Below, piece by piece: positions 32,636 through 34,525 of a DNA stretch of 34,525 nucleotides (its first letter is position 1; each line of letters begins with the position of its first letter). The notes beneath the pieces are model-generated. The model made no database searches. It worked only from the letters and a program-made list of their open reading frames with translations, and had not been told where the DNA came from. Made by a program: the position numbers and the translations under genes. Where the stretch lies: the IMG/VR virus record IMGVR_UViG_3300022223_000016, positions 1-34,525 of that record; one strand, 5' to 3'. The DNA comes from a virus.

Positions 32636-33238
32636 TTATATTGTTGTTCTTAGATCGGACTGGGCTTTAGTTAAGCGATCTGTCCATTTAGTGATTTGAT
32701 TCTTAATGGGCTCCAAACACTTTTCTTTTTTTTCGGGGGATCCTGCTCCATTGCATTTATACTCGAAAGATTTGATTTTGCGTAAAGCATCCGATATAGC
32801 TCTAACTTTACATTGTGCTTGTGTTTTGCCGGTTAGATTTTTACATCTTTCCATAGCCCTTCTATACTCAAACGAAGCCATACTAGACGAAGTAGATCCG
32901 GCGGCGGCGTTAGCAGAATCGATCTTTCTATCTACTCCTACCTCTGCCTCCAAAATATGAGGGATTGTAGATTCAATTACCTCCACATAAGCTTCGTCTA
33001 GATTCATATCCGGATTCATTTCTATTAATTTCATCATCGGGATTATTATGGATTCAAATATTTTAATCTTTTTAATTCCTGCGAGTTTATTTCTCGATTT
33101 ATGAAGCTGCTTTATCCGTCTAGTTTGTCCCGCTGGACTTTCATAACTAACCATGATGTGCTCAATTAGAATAGATTCTATAAAACAATCCATCATCGCG
33201 TTGAGCTCTTCTAAATCTTCTAGTATATATTCGTCCAT
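32636..33238 (-). CDS. Hypothetical helical protein with Cys-rich C-terminus, first gene of the leftward unit
   Basis: This 200-residue protein is almost entirely helical and acidic at its N-terminus (MDEYILEDLEELNAMMDCF). The C-terminal 75 residues repeat a C-x(n)-C hairpin pattern: RCKNLTGKTQAQCKVRA and YKCNGAGSPEKKEKCLEPI. That suggests two disulfide- or metal-stabilised helical turns. It is the first gene 52 bases after the promoter-like octamer. There is no obvious ribosome site, so its leader may use another initiation signal. No family is recognised. Confidence 0.7.
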   Translation of the reverse strand: MDEYILEDLEELNAMMDCFIESILIEHIMVSYESPAGQTRRIKQLHKSRNKLAGIKKIKIFESIIIPMMKLIEMNPDMNLDEAYVEVIESTIPHILEAEVGVDRKIDSANAAAGSTSSSMASFEYRRAMERCKNLTGKTQAQCKVRAISDALRKIKSFEYKCNGAGSPEKKEKCLEPIKNQITKWTDRLTKAQSDLRTTI

Positions 33239-33420
33239 AATAATCTATAAATAAGGTGTTGGTTAATAATAGTATATAACCTGATATTTTGTCCTCGAAT
33301 AACGTCATAAACGGAACTACTAATTTGACTATATATATGAAGTTTTGAGCATACAGGGTTTATGGAATATTCTGTGTGTTTATTGGAACTGATCAGAACC
33401 TTCAACACAGGAGAATTAAA
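33239..33420. other. Divergent intergenic control region
   Basis: These 182 bases separate the leftward structural operon from the rightward GC-rich gene. They hold a leader hairpin (GGTTA/TAACC, 33261-33281) and the leftward octamer. They also hold a TTGACT-containing AT-rich stretch (33326) that may be a rightward promoter without a clear -10 box, and the AGGAG site for 33421. No tRNA or other gene is seen. Confidence 0.6.
33290..33297 (-). promoter_or_regulatory. Candidate phage promoter octamer (leftward structural operon)
   Basis: Leftward CGAGGACA, preceded by GTTATT and followed by AAATATCA, lies 52 bases before the first leftward gene. It is one of three exact intergenic copies. Confidence 0.6.
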
Positions 33421-33777
33421 ATGAAACTGAGACCTTCCAATAATGGTATCCGTGGTATCCGTCTCAACAACTTGTCCACTGACGGCGGGTTGTCCGAAGC
33501 CAACAAAAACCGCCTCATTGGCGCTGGCGTTACCGCCGGTCTCGGTGCGGTGGCCGGCGGGATTGTTTGGGGTGTGAAAGCCTGGAACAAACCCGAGAAC
33601 GTGGCGAAGAGGGCAGAGAAGGCCAAGGTGAAAGCCGAGACCAAAGCTGCCGAAGCGGAAAAGAAGGCCGCCGAGGCCAAGAAGACCGCGGATGACAAAC
33701 AGGCCAAGGCCGACGCCGAGAAGGCCGCCAAGGAAAAGGCCGACGCCGAAAAGGCCAAGGCCGAGTCGGGAAATTAG
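33421..33777 (+). CDS. Membrane/helix protein, short (zero-frame) product of a frameshifted gene
   Basis: The 118-residue protein starts at an ATG with AGGAG seven bases upstream; an in-frame GTG at 33376 lacks such a site. It has a polar N-terminus and then a glycine-zipper hydrophobic segment, RLIGAGVTAGLGAVAGGIVWG (about 31-51), long enough to cross a membrane. From about 60 to 115 it is an almost uninterrupted Ala/Lys/Glu/Asp helix like TolA-type or single-helix spacers. Its codons are much richer in GC than the neighbouring genes. The frame ends AESGN-stop with the last codons inside the slippery heptamer GGGAAAT, so a fraction of ribosomes probably continue in the -1 frame. The function is unknown; an envelope-inserted or virion-tethering protein is possible. 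Confidence 0.8.
   Translation: MKLRPSNNGIRGIRLNNLSTDGGLSEANKNRLIGAGVTAGLGAVAGGIVWGVKAWNKPENVAKRAEKAKVKAETKAAEAEKKAAEAKKTADDKQAKADAEKAAKEKADAEKAKAESGN
33768..33774 (+). promoter_or_regulatory. -1 programmed frameshift slippery heptamer GGGAAAT
   Basis: In the zero frame it reads G GGA AAT directly before TAG, a perfect X-XXY-YYZ site. Seven bases on, a 5-bp hairpin (33782-33794, CTCTT/AGGAG) begins at the usual stimulator distance. A stronger 8-bp hairpin follows at 33849-33868. AGGAGG (33776-33781) overlaps the stop. Lambda's tail frameshift uses the similar GGGAAAG. Confidence 0.75.
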
Positions 33778-34525
33778 GAGGCTCTTCCCAGGAGACGAAT
33801 ACGGCGGAAACGTCGAATAAATCTTCTGGGAGTGAAGATGGAGCCACCGGGGGTTCTCAGGAGCCCCCACCGACTTCTTCCAAGAAGGAAGACAATGCCG
33901 ACCAAACATCTTCTGGCGGTGAAAGTGCTGCAAATGAGATTTTTCCAAAGATCCGTTTCGCTATGATTTACATGGCAGATTTGGCGGATCAAGTCGCCTC
34001 AGAAAAGTTCGAGGTAACTGGCGATGAAAAAGATCTTCTTAGTGCGGTGATGCAGCAAGCCAATATGATGCTTTATTATTATAAAGCTTCCACTCAGGAA
34101 AAATTGAAGTTTGTCGATCCCGACCATGCGGCGCACATGAAAGAGTGGTTCGGATCCAATTTCTTCGATCTTCTCGATATCCTGGTGGACTCTCTTTCCA
34201 AAGTGCTGGGGCCTCCTGTAGAAATACCGGAGGAAGAATCGGAAGAGGAAAAACATATCGCATACTTCGAGATCATAGAATCCTCCCAGAAAACAATTCT
34301 GAATGCGTGTAATAACGGCGCACTCGGGAAAATTCTCGATGGGTTGGATGGCTTGAAGGTTGCTTTGGACGATCCATCCATATCGAATATGGACTTGTAT
34401 CGGGGGTTCGTTCCTTCCGATCCGGATTCTCCAGACGTGTCCCTCTTCAAGGCGCTTGCATCCAGCGATGCCACCACTCCCCTTCTGAAGTTCCATGCCC
34501 AAAGCATTATCAAGCGGCATGAAGA
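33775..34525 (+). CDS. -1-frame continuation: linker plus C-terminal domain (3' truncated by window edge)
   Basis: After the slip the frame reads GKLGGSSQETNTAETSNKSSG and continues as a typical Ser/Gly/Glu/Pro linker (to about 33920). A globular, mostly helical domain follows (KIRFAMIYMADLADQVASEK, then WFGSNFFDLLDILVDSLSKV). It stays open to the last base, so the protein continues beyond the window. Between the zero-frame stop and 33963 the frame contains no ATG, GTG or TTG, and the ATG at 33963 has no ribosome site. The domain is therefore best explained as part of a fusion with the membrane/helix protein. The other frames here are Arg-rich or broken. No family is recognised. The GC-rich composition continues from the first part. 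Confidence 0.75.
33849..33868 (+). promoter_or_regulatory. Strong 8-bp hairpin within the -1-frame linker
   Basis: GGGGGTTC pairs with GGAGCCCC and its extension around a TCAG loop (one G-U). It lies about 75 bases after the slippery site, too far for a classic stimulator by itself, but could act through a longer-range fold. Confidence 0.45.

Noticed and set aside
33362-33424. A 20-codon leader peptide ending in an ATGA overlap with the gene at 33421
   Set aside because: The overlap is neat, but the purines before its ATG (AGGG) are only three bases away, the product has no distinctive features, and 33421 has a full ribosome site of its own.
33220-33948. Long leftward open frames (and others on the minus strand to 34520) opposite the GC-rich gene
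   Set aside because: They mirror the low-complexity Ala/Lys/Glu codons of the rightward gene, are rich in Gly/Arg/Pro/Leu without domains, and lack ribosome sites.
33963-34525. An independent gene starting at the ATG at 33963
   Set aside because: No ribosome site precedes it, and the frame is clearly coding upstream of it back to the slippery heptamer.
1-34525. tRNA genes, CRISPR arrays, insertion sequences, integrase or attachment sites
   Set aside because: No cloverleaf with T-loop consensus, no regularly spaced repeats, no transposase or recombinase motif and no flanking repeat were found in reading both strands.

Overview
The window is an interior piece of a large tailed-phage genome, most likely a jumbo-type myovirus. 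It encodes multisubunit RNA polymerase (RNAP) beta and beta-prime proteins, a T4-type large terminase, and a contractile-tail set: sheath, tube, gp25-like, gp6/J-like and I-like baseplate proteins and a tape measure. No chromosomal, plasmid, tRNA, rRNA, transposon or CRISPR feature was found. The DNA is AT-rich by eye (roughly one third GC), apart from two clearly GC-richer islands (7688-8977 and 33421 to the end). The host cannot be told from the sequence.

Layout. Bases 2-19294 are read rightward: beta-prime C-terminal part, beta, three unrecognised proteins, a small acidic protein, a MoxR-type AAA+ ATPase with a metallopeptidase/VWA partner, two small genes, a structured noncoding stretch, then terminase large subunit, an HExxH protein, a 1323-residue tape measure and a structural protein. 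Bases 19297-33238 are read leftward. In transcription order they hold five unrecognised or tail-associated genes, then sheath, a 35-residue microprotein, tube, a tail-assembly-chaperone-like gene with a frameshifted extension, gp25-like, and gp6-like proteins. The two blocks converge at 19294/19297 on a perfect 20-bp palindrome and diverge at 33239-33420. A GC-rich rightward gene then runs off the right edge.

How it may work together. The phage RNAP probably transcribes a subset of these genes. The exact octamer CGAGGACA occurs three times, always intergenic and always 52-75 bases upstream of the first gene of a leftward unit (33238, 28075, 26226). A variant lies 43 bases before the terminase. 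This is the best candidate promoter element. The sheath unit ends in a strong intrinsic terminator immediately before the next octamer, so sheath and tube appear to be separate transcripts.

Most notable signals. (1) A classic -1 slippery heptamer, GGGAAAT, abuts the stop codon at 33775 and joins a membrane/helix protein to a long downstream domain that has no start codon of its own. (2) A +1 slip site, TTT TTT CGG, near the end of the chaperone-like gene would add 82 residues. (3) A three-hairpin noncoding stretch before the terminase carries an anti-Shine-Dalgarno-like sequence in its terminator arm. (4) The beta subunit has substitutions throughout the rifampicin pocket. All functional names are based on motif recognition by eye; no database search was possible.
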